64,000 bases of DNA, taken from the NCBI RefSeq assembly GCF_001439815.1, contig NZ_JYLM01000013.1, positions 102,976-166,975 of the forward strand, written 5' to 3'. The stretch is from Pseudomonas orientalis (GTDB taxonomy: Bacteria > Pseudomonadota > Gammaproteobacteria > Pseudomonadales > Pseudomonadaceae). The translations under genes were made by a program, and so were the position numbers. Positions 1-8,743 of the stretch are shown in pieces (the stretch's first letter is position 1; every line of letters begins with the position of its first letter). Below the pieces are notes generated by a model. That model saw nothing but the letters and a program-made list of their open reading frames with translations, ran no database searches and was not told the DNA's origin.

Positions 1-398
1 TTTATCACAACAACCGCCAGCTCCACGGCGCCCCGCTGCTGCTGGTCAACCACTCCGACTTACCCCTGGAGCCGCACCTATGGCTCAGCGCCTGGCTGGC
101 CAGCAGCGCCGACTGCCCGGTGGAGGTGTTCGACTGGCCGCTGCCCGCCGGCGAACTGGCCCTGGCGGTGGAACATCTGCAACCGCGCGCGGTGCTGCTT
201 TACTCCAGCAAGGCGCTGCAGGTAGCGGCACTTCCCAAACTGCTGGCGGGCATCCGTTGCCCGATGCTGATTGCCGGACCGACGGTGTGCATCCACCAGG
301 CCGAGTTGGCCGTATTAGCCCGTGACATCCCAGCGTTGTTCGTCGCCGAAGACCCGTTGGCGGCCCACCAGATACTGATCCAGCGTGGAATCGTCTAA
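1..398 (+). CDS. MerR-family regulator, C-terminal part (5' end outside window)
   Basis: An open frame enters from the left edge (codons in phase with base 3) and stops with TAA at 396-398. About 131 residues are visible, with alternating hydrophobic strands and helices (PLLLVNHSD, RAVLLYSSKAL, PMLIAGPTVC) that fit the C-terminal Rossmann-like, cobalamin-binding-type domain of MerR regulators found next to photolyase genes in Pseudomonas. The N-terminal helix-turn-helix is outside the window, so the family call rests on position and fold pattern. The stop overlaps the phrB start by one base (TAATG), which implies one operon. If it is a LitR-type B12 photoreceptor it would control the photolyase/lipid genes that follow. 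That is inference. Confidence 0.6.
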   Translation, partial: YHNNRQLHGAPLLLVNHSDLPLEPHLWLSAWLASSADCPVEVFDWPLPAGELALAVEHLQPRAVLLYSSKALQVAALPKLLAGIRCPMLIAGPTVCIHQAELAVLARDIPALFVAEDPLAAHQILIQRGIV

Positions 399-1840
399 TG
401 CACCTGATCTGGCTGCGCACCGACCTGCGCCTTCACGACAACACCGCCCTGACTGCCGCCAGCCAGCGAGGCCCGGTTGCGGCCATTTACCTGATCACCC
501 CGCAACAATGGCTGGCTCACGATGACGCGCCGTGCAAGGTCGATTTCTGGCTGCGCAACCTGCACGCCCTGAGCCAGGCGCTCGGAAAGCTGAATATCCC
601 GCTGTTGATCCGCCACGCCGACACCTGGGACCAGGCCCCAGGCGTATTGAGCCAGCTATGTCGGGAGCTCAAGGTAGAGTCGGTGCATGTCAACGAGGAA
701 TACGGCATCCACGAGAGCCGTCGCGACAGCGCCGTGGCCCAGGCCCTGGAAGCCGCCGGCGTGACCTTCCACAGTTACCTCGACCAGTTGTTCTTCCAGC
801 CGGGCAGCGTGTTGACCAAGTCCGGCACCTACTTTCAAGTGTTCAGCCGGTTCCGCAAGGTCTGTTACACCCGTCTGCACAGCGCTTTGCCGCCCTTGGT
901 GACAAGCCCCAAGGTCCAGGCCGGACTCGACCTGCAAAGCGATGCCATCCCCAACCGCATTGAAGGTTTCGAGCCCCCCAGTGAAACCTTGCGCGCGCTC
1001 TGGCCCGCCGGTGAAGACGAAGCGCGCCGGCGCCTCGACGCCTTCGCCGATGAGCAGATCAGTTACTACAAGAACGAGCGCGACTTTCCCGCCAAGCCCG
1101 GCACCAGCCAGTTGTCCGCCTACCTGGCCGCTGGGGTCGTGTCGCCACGCCAGTGCCTGCACGCGGCGTTGCAGTCCAACCAGGGCGAGTTCGAAAGCGG
1201 CGACATCGGCACCATCACCTGGATCAATGAGCTGCTGTGGCGCGAATTCTACAAACACATCCTGGTGGGCTACCCGCGTGTCTCGCGCCACCGAGCGTTC
1301 CGACCCGAAACCGAAGCGGTGGCCTGGCGCGACGCCCCCAAGGACCTGGCCGCCTGGCAACAGGCACGCACCGGCTTGCCGATCATCGATGCGGCCATGC
1401 GCCAACTGCTGGAAACCGGCTGGATGCACAACCGCCTGCGCATGGTGGTGGCGATGTTCCTGACCAAGAACCTGCTGATCGACTGGCGCGAGGGCGAGCG
1501 CTTCTTCATGCGGCACTTGATCGACGGCGACCTGGCGGCCAACAACGGCGGCTGGCAGTGGAGCTCATCGACAGGCACCGACTCGGCGCCGTATTTCCGG
1601 ATTTTCAGCCCGTTGAGCCAGTCGGAAAAATTCGACAGCGAAGGCCTGTTCATCAAGCATTGGCTGCCGGAACTGGCCGCGCTGAATAAAAAGGAGGTGC
1701 ACAACCCCGAAGCGGCCGGCGGTTTGTTCGGCGTGGCCGACTACCCGCGCGCCATTGTCGACCTGAAGAAATCCCGGGAGCGTGCCCTCGCCGCCTTTCG
1801 CAGCCTGCCTTCGCGTCAGGAGATGGCCGAACATGACTGA
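398..1840 (+). CDS. phrB: Deoxyribodipyrimidine photolyase
   Basis: Light-driven repair of cyclobutane pyrimidine dimers with an FAD cofactor. The 480-residue length is usual for class I CPD photolyases. It starts with MHLIWLRTDLRLHDN, the typical N-terminal antenna-domain opening. The C-terminal FAD-binding half contains RTGLPIIDAAMRQL, the WMHNRLRM segment and NNGGWQWSSSTGTD, all hallmark photolyase motifs. The start is fixed by the one-base overlap with the MerR-type gene upstream. The 3' end overlaps the next gene by eight bases, so translation is probably coupled. The enzyme acts in the cytoplasm on DNA. Expression is probably light- or stress-induced through the upstream regulator (inference). 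Confidence 0.96.
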   Translation: MHLIWLRTDLRLHDNTALTAASQRGPVAAIYLITPQQWLAHDDAPCKVDFWLRNLHALSQALGKLNIPLLIRHADTWDQAPGVLSQLCRELKVESVHVNEEYGIHESRRDSAVAQALEAAGVTFHSYLDQLFFQPGSVLTKSGTYFQVFSRFRKVCYTRLHSALPPLVTSPKVQAGLDLQSDAIPNRIEGFEPPSETLRALWPAGEDEARRRLDAFADEQISYYKNERDFPAKPGTSQLSAYLAAGVVSPRQCLHAALQSNQGEFESGDIGTITWINELLWREFYKHILVGYPRVSRHRAFRPETEAVAWRDAPKDLAAWQQARTGLPIIDAAMRQLLETGWMHNRLRMVVAMFLTKNLLIDWREGERFFMRHLIDGDLAANNGGWQWSSSTGTDSAPYFRIFSPLSQSEKFDSEGLFIKHWLPELAALNKKEVHNPEAAGGLFGVADYPRAIVDLKKSRERALAAFRSLPSRQEMAEHD

Positions 1841-2255
1841 CTTCCTGCGCCATTTCGGCCATACCTTTGCCACGCTGGACAAGCACAACCTGTCTCTGCT
1901 CGACAGCCTGTACAGCGACGACATCGTGTTTGCCGACCCTCTGCATGAGGTCCACGGCCTGCCCGAACTGCATCGCTACTTCGCGCAGCTGTACAGCAAC
2001 GTCAACCAGCTGACCTTTGATTTCCACGGCTTCGACCAGACGGCCGAAGGCGAAGGCTACCTGCGCTGGACCATGAGTTTTCGGCACCCGCGCCTGGCCG
2101 GCGGCGAGTTGATCCGGGTGCCGGGCTGTTCCCACTTGATGTGGCGCGACAAGGTTTACCGACATCGCGATTATTTCGATGCCGGCGCTCTGCTTTACGA
2201 ACACCTGCCGGTCCTCGGAGGCGTCATCAGTTGGCTGAAAAGGAGAATGGGATGA
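1833..2255 (+). CDS. Nuclear transport factor 2-like (SnoaL-type) protein
   Basis: A 140-residue protein beginning MTDFLRHFGHTFATLDK. The pattern of an N-terminal helix, LYSDDIVFADPLHEVHG and then β-strands ending in DYFDAGALLYEHLP is that of NTF2-like/SnoaL cone folds, which serve as small-molecule-binding proteins or ester isomerases. I chose the ATG at 1833 over an upstream in-frame start at 1782 because AGGAG lies about nine bases before it. It overlaps phrB by eight bases, and its stop overlaps the next start (ATGA). No catalytic function can be assigned. Its place between phrB and a lipid-modifying set suggests a role in that pathway. Confidence 0.8.
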   Translation: MTDFLRHFGHTFATLDKHNLSLLDSLYSDDIVFADPLHEVHGLPELHRYFAQLYSNVNQLTFDFHGFDQTAEGEGYLRWTMSFRHPRLAGGELIRVPGCSHLMWRDKVYRHRDYFDAGALLYEHLPVLGGVISWLKRRMG

Positions 2256-3034
2256 GCCTGACACCGCCCCGTCGTTATTGGTTGACCGGCGCCAGCAGTG
2301 GCATCGGTGCCGCGCTCGCCGTGGAGTTGCTCAACAGCGGCGCCCATGTGGCGCTCAGCTCGCGCACCAAGGGCCCGCTGGAGGCGCTCGCCCAGCGTTA
2401 TCCCGGGCAAGTGCTGGTAGTGGCCGGCGACTTGACCAACAGCCAGACCGTGCGCGAAATCGGTGAACGGATCAGCGAGGTCTGGGGCTCGCTGGATACG
2501 GTGATCCTCAACGCCGGCACCTGTGAATACGTGGACGCCAGGCAATTCGATGCGTCGATCATCGAACACGTGGTGCGCACCAACCTGCTGGCCAGCAGTT
2601 ATTGCATCGAAGCGGCATTGCCGCTGTTGCGTGCCGGGCGTACGCCGCACCTGGTGGGCGTGGCCAGCGCCGTGACCTACCTGCCCATGCCCCGCGCTGA
2701 AGCCTACGGTGCCTCAAAGGCGGGGCTGCGTTACCTGTTTGAGTCACTGCGCATCGACCTGTCCCCGGAAAACATCGACGTCACCGTGATCAGCCCGGGT
2801 TTTGTCGACACGCCGCTGACCGAACGCAATGATTTCCCCATGCCGTTGAGCTGGCCGGCCGACAAGGCCGCCAGGCATATCTTCGCCAAGCTGGAAAAGC
2901 GCCCCCTGGAGATCGCCTTTCCGGCCCTGTTCATCGCCACTTTGTGGCCGCTGTCGAAGCTGCCTAACCGCGCGCAGCTGATCATCGGCAAACGCATGCT
3001 GCGCAGCCCGCCGCCGCACAAGGACGACTTGTGA
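2252..3034 (+). CDS. Short-chain dehydrogenase/reductase
   Basis: A 260-residue classical SDR. The NAD(P)-binding motif TGASSGIG lies at residues 12-19, an NAG motif follows in VILNAGTCEY, and the catalytic YGASK (Tyr-x-x-x-Lys) is in the middle of the chain, followed by VISPGFVDTPLT. Substrate unknown. The ATG at 2252 overlaps the previous stop by four bases (ATGA) and follows AGGAG, which settles the start. It is the third gene after phrB in an operon in which every gene overlaps the next; neighbours (FAD oxidoreductase, DUF1365, Cfa-like methyltransferase) suggest a lipid or fatty-acid substrate (inference). Confidence 0.92.
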   Translation: MSLTPPRRYWLTGASSGIGAALAVELLNSGAHVALSSRTKGPLEALAQRYPGQVLVVAGDLTNSQTVREIGERISEVWGSLDTVILNAGTCEYVDARQFDASIIEHVVRTNLLASSYCIEAALPLLRAGRTPHLVGVASAVTYLPMPRAEAYGASKAGLRYLFESLRIDLSPENIDVTVISPGFVDTPLTERNDFPMPLSWPADKAARHIFAKLEKRPLEIAFPALFIATLWPLSKLPNRAQLIIGKRMLRSPPPHKDDL

Positions 3035-4278
3035 AGATCGCCATTATCGGCAGCGGCATCGCCGGGCTGACCAGCGCCTACCTGCTCAGCCGTCGCCACG
3101 ACATCACGCTGTTCGAAGCGGGTGATTGTCTCGGCGGGCATACCCATACCGCCAACGTGACGGTCGACGGCAAAAGCTATGCGGTGGACACCGGTTTCAT
3201 CGTGTTCAACGACTGGACCTACCCCAATTTCATCCGCCTGCTGGGGCAGATCGGCGTCACCTTCAAACCCACCGAGATGAGTTTTTCGGTGTGCGACCAG
3301 AGCACGGGATTCGAATACAACGGCAATAACCTCAACAGCCTGTTTGCCCAGCGCCGCAACATTCTATCGCCTGGGTTCTGGGGCATGCTGCGCGATATCC
3401 TGCGCTTCAACCGCCAGGCGCCGCTGGATCTGCAAGAGCAGCGCATCAAGGCCGACATGACCCTGGGCGATTATCTCGACGCCGGCGGCTACGGCCCGCG
3501 ATTTATCCGGCATTACATCGTGCCGATGGGCGCGGCGATCTGGTCGATGTCATTGGCCGACATGCTCAAATTTCCGTTGCAGTTCTTTGTGCGCTTCTTC
3601 AAGAACCACGGCCTGCTGTCGGTGAGCAACCGCCCGCAATGGCGCGTGATCGAAGGGGGCTCCAGCCGCTATATAGAGCCCTTGACCCGCAGCTTTCGCG
3701 AGCAGATACGCCTCAACTGCCCTGTGCATAAGGTGCAACGCACCGACGACGGCGTGATTCTCCACAGCCCGGCCGGCAGCGAGACCTTCGACCGCGTGGT
3801 GTTCGCCTGCCACAGCGACCAGGCCCTGGCGCTACTCGCCGACCCGAGCGAGGCCGAACAGCAGATCCTCGGGGCGCTGCCCTACGCCGACAACGACGTG
3901 GTGCTGCACACCGACACGCGCCTGCTGCCCGAGCGCAAGCTGGCCTGGGCCAGTTGGAACTACCGGCTGGGCGGCAATCAACAGCAGCAGGCCGCCGTCA
4001 CCTACGACATGAACATCCTGCAAGGCATCGACAGCGCCACCACCTTTTGCGTCAGCCTCAACCAGACGGCGATGATCAACCCGCTGAAGATCCTGGCGCG
4101 CTACACCTATGCCCATCCGCAATACAGCCTGGCGGCGGTGGCCGCGCAGGCGCGCTGGCAAGAGTTGCATGGCGCGCGCAACACCTTCTACTGCGGTGCC
4201 TACTGGGCCAATGGTTTCCATGAGGATGGCGTGGTCAGCGCCCTGCGCGTGGCCCAGGCCTTTGGAGAAACCCTGTGA
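3031..4278 (+). CDS. NAD(P)/FAD-dependent amine-oxidase-like oxidoreductase
   Basis: A 415-residue flavoprotein. The N-terminal dinucleotide-binding motif IGSGIAGLTSAYLLS (about residues 6-20) and GDCLGGHTHTANV are typical of the amine oxidase/phytoene desaturase superfamily. The start is GTG at 3031, overlapping the SDR stop in GTGA. In proteobacterial photolyase-linked and sigma-E/ChrR-regulated gene sets this family sits beside DUF1365 and a Cfa-like methyltransferase. It has been linked there to oxidation of membrane fatty acids, including furan fatty acid formation. That is family knowledge and is not shown by this sequence. Cytoplasmic; its 3' end overlaps the DUF1365 gene by four bases. 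Confidence 0.9.
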   Translation: MKIAIIGSGIAGLTSAYLLSRRHDITLFEAGDCLGGHTHTANVTVDGKSYAVDTGFIVFNDWTYPNFIRLLGQIGVTFKPTEMSFSVCDQSTGFEYNGNNLNSLFAQRRNILSPGFWGMLRDILRFNRQAPLDLQEQRIKADMTLGDYLDAGGYGPRFIRHYIVPMGAAIWSMSLADMLKFPLQFFVRFFKNHGLLSVSNRPQWRVIEGGSSRYIEPLTRSFREQIRLNCPVHKVQRTDDGVILHSPAGSETFDRVVFACHSDQALALLADPSEAEQQILGALPYADNDVVLHTDTRLLPERKLAWASWNYRLGGNQQQQAAVTYDMNILQGIDSATTFCVSLNQTAMINPLKILARYTYAHPQYSLAAVAAQARWQELHGARNTFYCGAYWANGFHEDGVVSALRVAQAFGETL

Positions 4279-5084
4279 ACAGCGCCCTGTACAGCGGCTG
4301 GATCGCCCATCGCCGGTTTGCGCCCAAGGCCCATGCCTTTCGCTACCGCATCGGCCTGCTGTACCTGGACCTCAGCGAACAGGACGCCGTGCTCGCGCTC
4401 TCGCCCCTGGCAGGCGGCAGTCGCCTGGCGCCGTTCGGCTTTCGCCAGCAGGACTACCTGCGCGAGTTCACCCGCCACGGCATGTCCCTGAGCGATGCGG
4501 TGCGCCATGCAGTCGGCAAGGCGCTGGGGCGCACACCCCAGGGCGCCATCTGCCTGCTGACCCAGGCGCGCAGTTGGGGCCTGGCGTTCAATCCGGTGAG
4601 TTTTTTCTATTGTTTCGAGGCCGACGGGCAACTGGCGGCGATCCTGTGCGAAGTCACCAACACCCCGTGGCGCGAGCGATATCACTATGTGCTGCCGGCC
4701 CTGGCACTGGACGCCGATGAACACCAGCACTTCGCCGTGGCCAAGGCCTTCCATGTGTCGCCCTTCCTGCCGCGCGACCTGGAATACCGCATGAGCTTCA
4801 GCCCGCCCGCCGCCAGGCTCGGCGTGCACATGGCCGATTGGCAAGGCGCGCACAAAGTCTTCGACGCCACCTTGAGCCTGCAAAAAGAAGCCCTGAACCG
4901 CGCCAGCCTGCATCGCTATTTATGGCGCTTTCCCTGGATGACCGCCAAAACCTGCCTGGCGATTTACTGGCAGGCCCTGCGCCTGTTGCTCAAACGCACA
5001 CCGATTTTTTCCCACCGGGCCGCCGATGGCGCCTCCAGCACCGCCGTCGGGTATACCAAGGATCGCCGCCATGAAATCCCCTAG
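4275..5084 (+). CDS. DUF1365 family protein
   Basis: A 269-residue protein with the family opening LYSGWIAHRRFAPKAHAFRYRIGLLYLDL and the conserved core LNPVSFFYCF-like segment (here FNPVSFFYCF) and EVTNTPWRERYHY. DUF1365 proteins almost always sit between an FAD oxidoreductase and a cyclopropane-synthase-like methyltransferase, as here, and presumably act with them on acyl chains. The biochemical role is unknown. The ATG at 4275 overlaps the upstream stop by four bases. Its own 3' end overlaps the next gene by 14 bases, consistent with coupled translation. Confidence 0.92.
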   Translation: MNSALYSGWIAHRRFAPKAHAFRYRIGLLYLDLSEQDAVLALSPLAGGSRLAPFGFRQQDYLREFTRHGMSLSDAVRHAVGKALGRTPQGAICLLTQARSWGLAFNPVSFFYCFEADGQLAAILCEVTNTPWRERYHYVLPALALDADEHQHFAVAKAFHVSPFLPRDLEYRMSFSPPAARLGVHMADWQGAHKVFDATLSLQKEALNRASLHRYLWRFPWMTAKTCLAIYWQALRLLLKRTPIFSHRAADGASSTAVGYTKDRRHEIP

Positions 5085-6342
5085 CTTATCGGTCAAGGCC
5101 ACTCGCCTGAACGTCAATGGCATGACCGCTGCGCTGCTGCGCAAAGGCGTATTGCGCCAACTCGGCCAATTGCGCCACGGTCAATTGGTGATCGTCGAGG
5201 ACGGCGAGCGACACGTATTCGGCGCACGGGAAGCGCACCTGCTGGGGGAAATCCAGATTCTGGATTCGGCGGTGTGGGGCCTGGTGGCCGCCAACGGTTC
5301 GATCGGCGCCGGCGAAGCGTTTATCCACGGCTACTGGAGCAGCCCGGACCTGACCGCCGTGGTGCGTGTGATGGTCAGCAACCTGGAGGTGCTCGATGCC
5401 ATGGAGGGCGGCCTGGCGCGCCTGGCGCGGCCGTTCACCCAGGGCCTGCATTGGCTCAACCGCAACACACGCAAGGGCTCGCGGAAAAACATCGAAGCCC
5501 ATTACGACCTGGGCAACGACCTGTTTCAGGAGTTTCTCGACCCGACCATGATGTATTCGGCGGCGCAATTTCTCAGCGCCGATGACACCCTGGAACAGGC
5601 ACAACTGAACAAACTGGAACGCATCTGCCAGAAACTGTCGCTCAAGCCTACCGATCACCTGCTGGAAATCGGCACCGGCTGGGGCAGCATGGCGCTGTAT
5701 GCGGCGCAGCACTATGGTTGCACCGTCACCACCACGACCCTGTCCAGGGAACAGTTCGCCTACACCGCCAGGCGCATCGAAGCGGCGGGCCTGCAAGACC
5801 GGGTGACCCTGTTGCTGCAGGACTACCGCGACCTGACCGGTGAGTACGACAAGCTGGTGTCCATCGAAATGATCGAGGCGGTAGGCCATCGCTTCCTGCC
5901 CACGTACTTCAAACAATGCGCCCACTTGCTCAAACCCGACGGCCTGATGCTGCTGCAAGCCATCACTATCCGCGAACAACGGTTTGAGCAGGCCAAGAAC
6001 AGCGTCGACTTCATCCAGCGCTACATCTTTCCCGGCGGCGCCCTGCCCAGCGTGCAGAACATGTTGCAGATCGTCTGCCGCGACACTGACATGAACCTGC
6101 TGCACATGGAGGATTTCGGCCTGCACTACGCGCGCACCCTGCGCCTGTGGCATGAGAACTTTCGCCGCGCCCATGGCCGCCTCGCGGAGCTTGGCTACGA
6201 CGAGTACTTCCTGCGCTTGTGGGAGTTTTACCTGTGCTACTGCGAAGGCGGCTTCCTGGAGCGTACGATCGGCACCGCGCAGTTGCTGCTGGCCAAGCCG
6301 GCGGCAATCAACCCGCCATTGCTTGGGCGCTTCAGTGCTTAA
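5071..6342 (+). CDS. Cyclopropane-fatty-acyl-phospholipid synthase family methyltransferase
   Basis: A 423-residue SAM-dependent methyltransferase of the Cfa family. The catalytic domain carries the family motif EAHYDLGNDLFQEFLD, the SAM-binding LLEIGTGWGSMALYAA, and the active-site segment SIEMIEAVGHRFLPTYF. Cfa-type enzymes add a methyl or methylene group across double bonds of membrane phospholipid chains. In this gene context the protein may instead act like the unsaturated-fatty-acid methyltransferase UfaM. The ATG at 5071 was chosen over one at 5026 because AAGGA precedes it at the right distance and it begins where homologues begin (MKSPSLSVKATRLN). It overlaps DUF1365 by 14 bases. Confidence 0.92.
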   Translation: MKSPSLSVKATRLNVNGMTAALLRKGVLRQLGQLRHGQLVIVEDGERHVFGAREAHLLGEIQILDSAVWGLVAANGSIGAGEAFIHGYWSSPDLTAVVRVMVSNLEVLDAMEGGLARLARPFTQGLHWLNRNTRKGSRKNIEAHYDLGNDLFQEFLDPTMMYSAAQFLSADDTLEQAQLNKLERICQKLSLKPTDHLLEIGTGWGSMALYAAQHYGCTVTTTTLSREQFAYTARRIEAAGLQDRVTLLLQDYRDLTGEYDKLVSIEMIEAVGHRFLPTYFKQCAHLLKPDGLMLLQAITIREQRFEQAKNSVDFIQRYIFPGGALPSVQNMLQIVCRDTDMNLLHMEDFGLHYARTLRLWHENFRRAHGRLAELGYDEYFLRLWEFYLCYCEGGFLERTIGTAQLLLAKPAAINPPLLGRFSA

Positions 6343-6814
6343 ATCCCTGGCCAATGCCGCGCTGTTTCAATGCGGCTGGTTTGCCTGTGTGCTCGGCGGC
6401 GACAGCCCGTGGTTACTGGTAGGGCTGGCGGTACTGGCGGTCAACCTGCTGTGGATAAGTTCGCTGGCGGATGACGGCGTGCTGATCGTCGGCGTAACAC
6501 TCGCCGGCACGCTGCTCGACACACTGTTGCGCACGCTGGGGGTTTTCCACTTCAGCGAACCGGGGCCGTTGATTCCATTCTGGTTGATGCTGCTGTGGGC
6601 CTTGCTGGCCACCACCTTGCGCCATTGCCTGGCCTGGAGCGCCCGCCCCTGGTGGCGCGCCGCACTGCTGGGCGCGCTGGGTGGGCCGCTGTCGTATTAC
6701 GCCGGCAGCCAACTGGCCGGCGTGCAGTTCGGCTATGACCTGGCCCCGACGATGGCCGGGCTGGCGGTACTCTGGGCCGTGGTATTCGTCGGCCTGCATC
6801 GACTGGCACGCTGA
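6335..6814 (+). CDS. DUF2878 family membrane protein
   Basis: A 159-residue, strongly hydrophobic protein read from GTG at 6335, eight bases inside the Cfa-like gene. It has about five predicted membrane segments (FQCGWFACVLGG, WLLVGLAVLAVNLLWI, IPFWLMLLWALLATTL, WRAALLGALGGPLSYYAG, AGLAVLWAVVFVGLHRL). The family typically closes this operon type and is of unknown function. The GTG start is supported by overlap with the previous stop and by the hydrophobic N-terminus beginning right there. No terminator is obvious downstream before the next gene. Confidence 0.82.
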   Translation: MLKSLANAALFQCGWFACVLGGDSPWLLVGLAVLAVNLLWISSLADDGVLIVGVTLAGTLLDTLLRTLGVFHFSEPGPLIPFWLMLLWALLATTLRHCLAWSARPWWRAALLGALGGPLSYYAGSQLAGVQFGYDLAPTMAGLAVLWAVVFVGLHRLAR

Positions 6815-6867
6815 CGCCCGTCGAGCATTTATACGTCCTTCGCCAGCTTGGCTTACACTGCGCGCCT

Positions 6868-7173
6868 ATGACCCACATCCCTCACATCCAGATCACTGAA
6901 CCGGCCGTCACCTGCTCGACGTGCGCGGCCTGCTGCTGCCAGCTGGAAGTCATGCTGATCACCGACACCGGCGTGCCGCATCGCTATATCGATACCGATG
7001 ACTGGGGCGGCGAAGTGATGCTGCGCCTGGATGACGGTTGGTGTGCGGCGCTGGACCGGGACACGATGATGTGCACGATCTATGAGCTTCGGCCGTTGAT
7101 ATGTCGCGAATTCGAGATGGGTGCGCCGGAGTGCCTTGAAGAGCGTGCAGGTATTGCCACGGTCTATCGCTGA
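6868..7173 (+). CDS. YkgJ-family cysteine cluster protein
   Basis: A 101-residue protein with a dense N-terminal cysteine cluster (CSTCAACCCQLEV), a later CAALD, the pattern CTIYELRPLICREFEMG and a final APECLEE. This matches the zinc/iron-chelating YkgJ (CxxCxxCC) family. Binding of a metal ion is likely; the cellular role is not known. It sits 53 bases after the photolyase-lipid operon, so it may be co-transcribed or have its own promoter in that gap. The length is normal for the short form of the family. Confidence 0.87.
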   Translation: MTHIPHIQITEPAVTCSTCAACCCQLEVMLITDTGVPHRYIDTDDWGGEVMLRLDDGWCAALDRDTMMCTIYELRPLICREFEMGAPECLEERAGIATVYR

Positions 7174-7218
7174 TACTTGAATGAGTACAGTGGCTGACTG
7201 GCCAGATCCAGATCCAAA

Positions 7219-7307
7219 TGTGGGAGGGGGCTTGCCCCCGATAGCGGTGGGTCAGTTATACATCTATTGGCTGACACTCTGCCATCGGGGGCAAGCCCCC
7301 TCCCACA
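7219..7307. repeat. REPIN: inverted pair of GGGAGGGGGCTTGCCCCC-type REPs
   Basis: Two REP sequences in inverted orientation: TGTGGGAGGGGGCTTGCCCC at 7219 and its complement ending CCCCCTCCCACA at 7307. Each can form its own hairpin and the pair can form one long stem around a 40-base loop. It lies in the gap between two convergent genes. The same family recurs at 47403, 53502, 53704 and 60083; no RAYT transposase gene is in the window. Confidence 0.92.
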
Positions 7308-7330
7308 CTGATTTTCGTCGTTCTGACGCG

Positions 7331-7849
7331 TTACAACGGCATGGTGTAGTGCAGCGCGTAGCTCTCTACCCCATCGTTATTGCTGCTGATCCCGGCGTTG
7401 GAATAGTGCGTGGCACGAATGCCCACTTCATGCCCGCCGGCAAACCGCAGGCCGAAACCCAGGCGGTCTTCGAACTGGAAGGATTGACCGATGTTGTTAT
7501 CTTCAAGCCGGGTGCGGGAGAACAACGCCACCCCGATCCCGGCCTCGATGTAAGGCTTGACCGATTCCCCGGCAAACTCATACACAAACACGGGCGAGAA
7601 CGACAGGCTGCTGGCGCCTGCACGATCATCACCTTCCCAATACGTATAAGCGCCGCTCCAGTAGCCCGTCAGGCGACCGACGTTGCTCTGCATCCAGCTT
7701 TTGTCCCAATCCGAGGTCAGGCCCAGACGGTAGGTCAGCGTTGAATCGCTGGTGCTGCCCAGCCCGAACTCCAGGCCGGCGGCCTGGGTGGTAATAGAGT
7801 GTCCCACCATCACAGCCGCAATAGCAGCCATACAGAACAAGCGCTTCAT
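7331..7849 (-). CDS. pagL: Lipid A 3-O-deacylase (PagL-type acyloxyacyl hydrolase)
   Basis: A 172-residue outer-membrane enzyme with an N-terminal signal peptide (MKRLFCMAAIAAVMVGHSITTQAA) followed by alternating β-strands ending in an aromatic C-terminus. The catalytic His-Ser-Glu triad of PagL is visible as H148, S150 and E162, with the same spacing as P. aeruginosa H126, S128 and E140, within THYSNAGISSNNDGVE. PagL removes the 3-O-linked acyl chain from lipid A and so modulates LPS immunogenicity. It lies 99 bases after murI on the same strand but probably has its own promoter. Confidence 0.9.
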   Translation of the reverse strand: MKRLFCMAAIAAVMVGHSITTQAAGLEFGLGSTSDSTLTYRLGLTSDWDKSWMQSNVGRLTGYWSGAYTYWEGDDRAGASSLSFSPVFVYEFAGESVKPYIEAGIGVALFSRTRLEDNNIGQSFQFEDRLGFGLRFAGGHEVGIRATHYSNAGISSNNDGVESYALHYTMPL

Positions 7850-7948
7850 AGAAACTACCTTTGCGAACGAAGTTATTGATTATTTACAGGCCATCTCGCT
7901 ATAGAAGTCGGCGTAGAGCCGGAAGTTCAGCGAGATTTCACGAAATTT

Positions 7949-8743
7949 TCACGAGGCGAAGCTTCGCACAACTCCAGGATGTTTCCAAAGTGTTGGTAGG
8001 ATATTTCTGAGGTGAGACACATCGCCGCTGGTCCAGAACTGCGCAGTCAGGGGGGCGCCGCCGGCCAGCAAATCCCGCTCGCCCAGTAGACGCTGGAGCT
8101 GGCGCGCGACGGCGGCGCCGGTGTCGATCAGACTGATGCTCGCGGGCAGCATCTGCGCCAGCAGTGGCTTGAGGAAGGGATAGTGGGTGCAGCCGAGGAT
8201 GATGGTGTCGCAACCGGCGCTGAGCAGCGGTTCGATATAGCCCTGCAATAAATCGCGCAGGGCCGGGCTGTTCAAGTCGCCGGTTTCAATCAGCTCCACC
8301 AGGCCCGGACACGGCTGGGTAATTACCTGCACGTCGGTGGCGAAGCGGTCGAGCAAGGCGGCGAACTTGGCGCTTTGCAGGGTGCCGGTGGTGGCCAGCA
8401 CGCCGACCACGCCACTGCGCGTCGCGGCAGCCGCCGGTTTTACCGCAGGCTCCATGCCGACCAAAGGCCAATCGGGGTAGTCCTGGCGCAAATCGGCAAC
8501 GGCGGCAACCGTCGCGGTGTTGCAGGCAATCACGAATGCCTTGGCGCCCTGTCCGCGAAAAAATTCGGCAACCAGGCGCGAGCGCTCGCGAATGAAAGCC
8601 GGGGTTTTCTCGCCGTAGGGGATGTGCCCACAATCGGCCACGTACAGCAGTGACTCATGGGGCAATAATTGCTGGATTTCGTCGAGTACCGACAAGCCGC
8701 CGACACCGGAATCGAACACACCGATGGGCGCGTCCTTAACCAT
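7949..8743 (-). CDS. murI: Glutamate racemase
   Basis: A 264-residue enzyme that interconverts L- and D-glutamate for peptidoglycan synthesis. The opening IGVFDSGVGGLSVL and both catalytic cysteines are present: C74 in ACNTAT and C185 in GCTHYP. The substrate-binding VADCGHIPYGEK is intact. The start overlaps the end of moeB by eight bases, so it is the last gene of the hemA-prfA-prmC-moeB-murI operon, the usual order in Pseudomonas. Cytoplasmic. Confidence 0.97.
   Translation of the reverse strand: MVKDAPIGVFDSGVGGLSVLDEIQQLLPHESLLYVADCGHIPYGEKTPAFIRERSRLVAEFFRGQGAKAFVIACNTATVAAVADLRQDYPDWPLVGMEPAVKPAAAATRSGVVGVLATTGTLQSAKFAALLDRFATDVQVITQPCPGLVELIETGDLNSPALRDLLQGYIEPLLSAGCDTIILGCTHYPFLKPLLAQMLPASISLIDTGAAVARQLQRLLGERDLLAGGAPLTAQFWTSGDVSHLRNILPTLWKHPGVVRSFAS

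Noticed and set aside
6450..6458. DnaA-box 9-mer TGTGGATAA inside the DUF2878 gene
   Set aside because: Lies within codons of a membrane protein; one such match per 64 kb is expected by chance.
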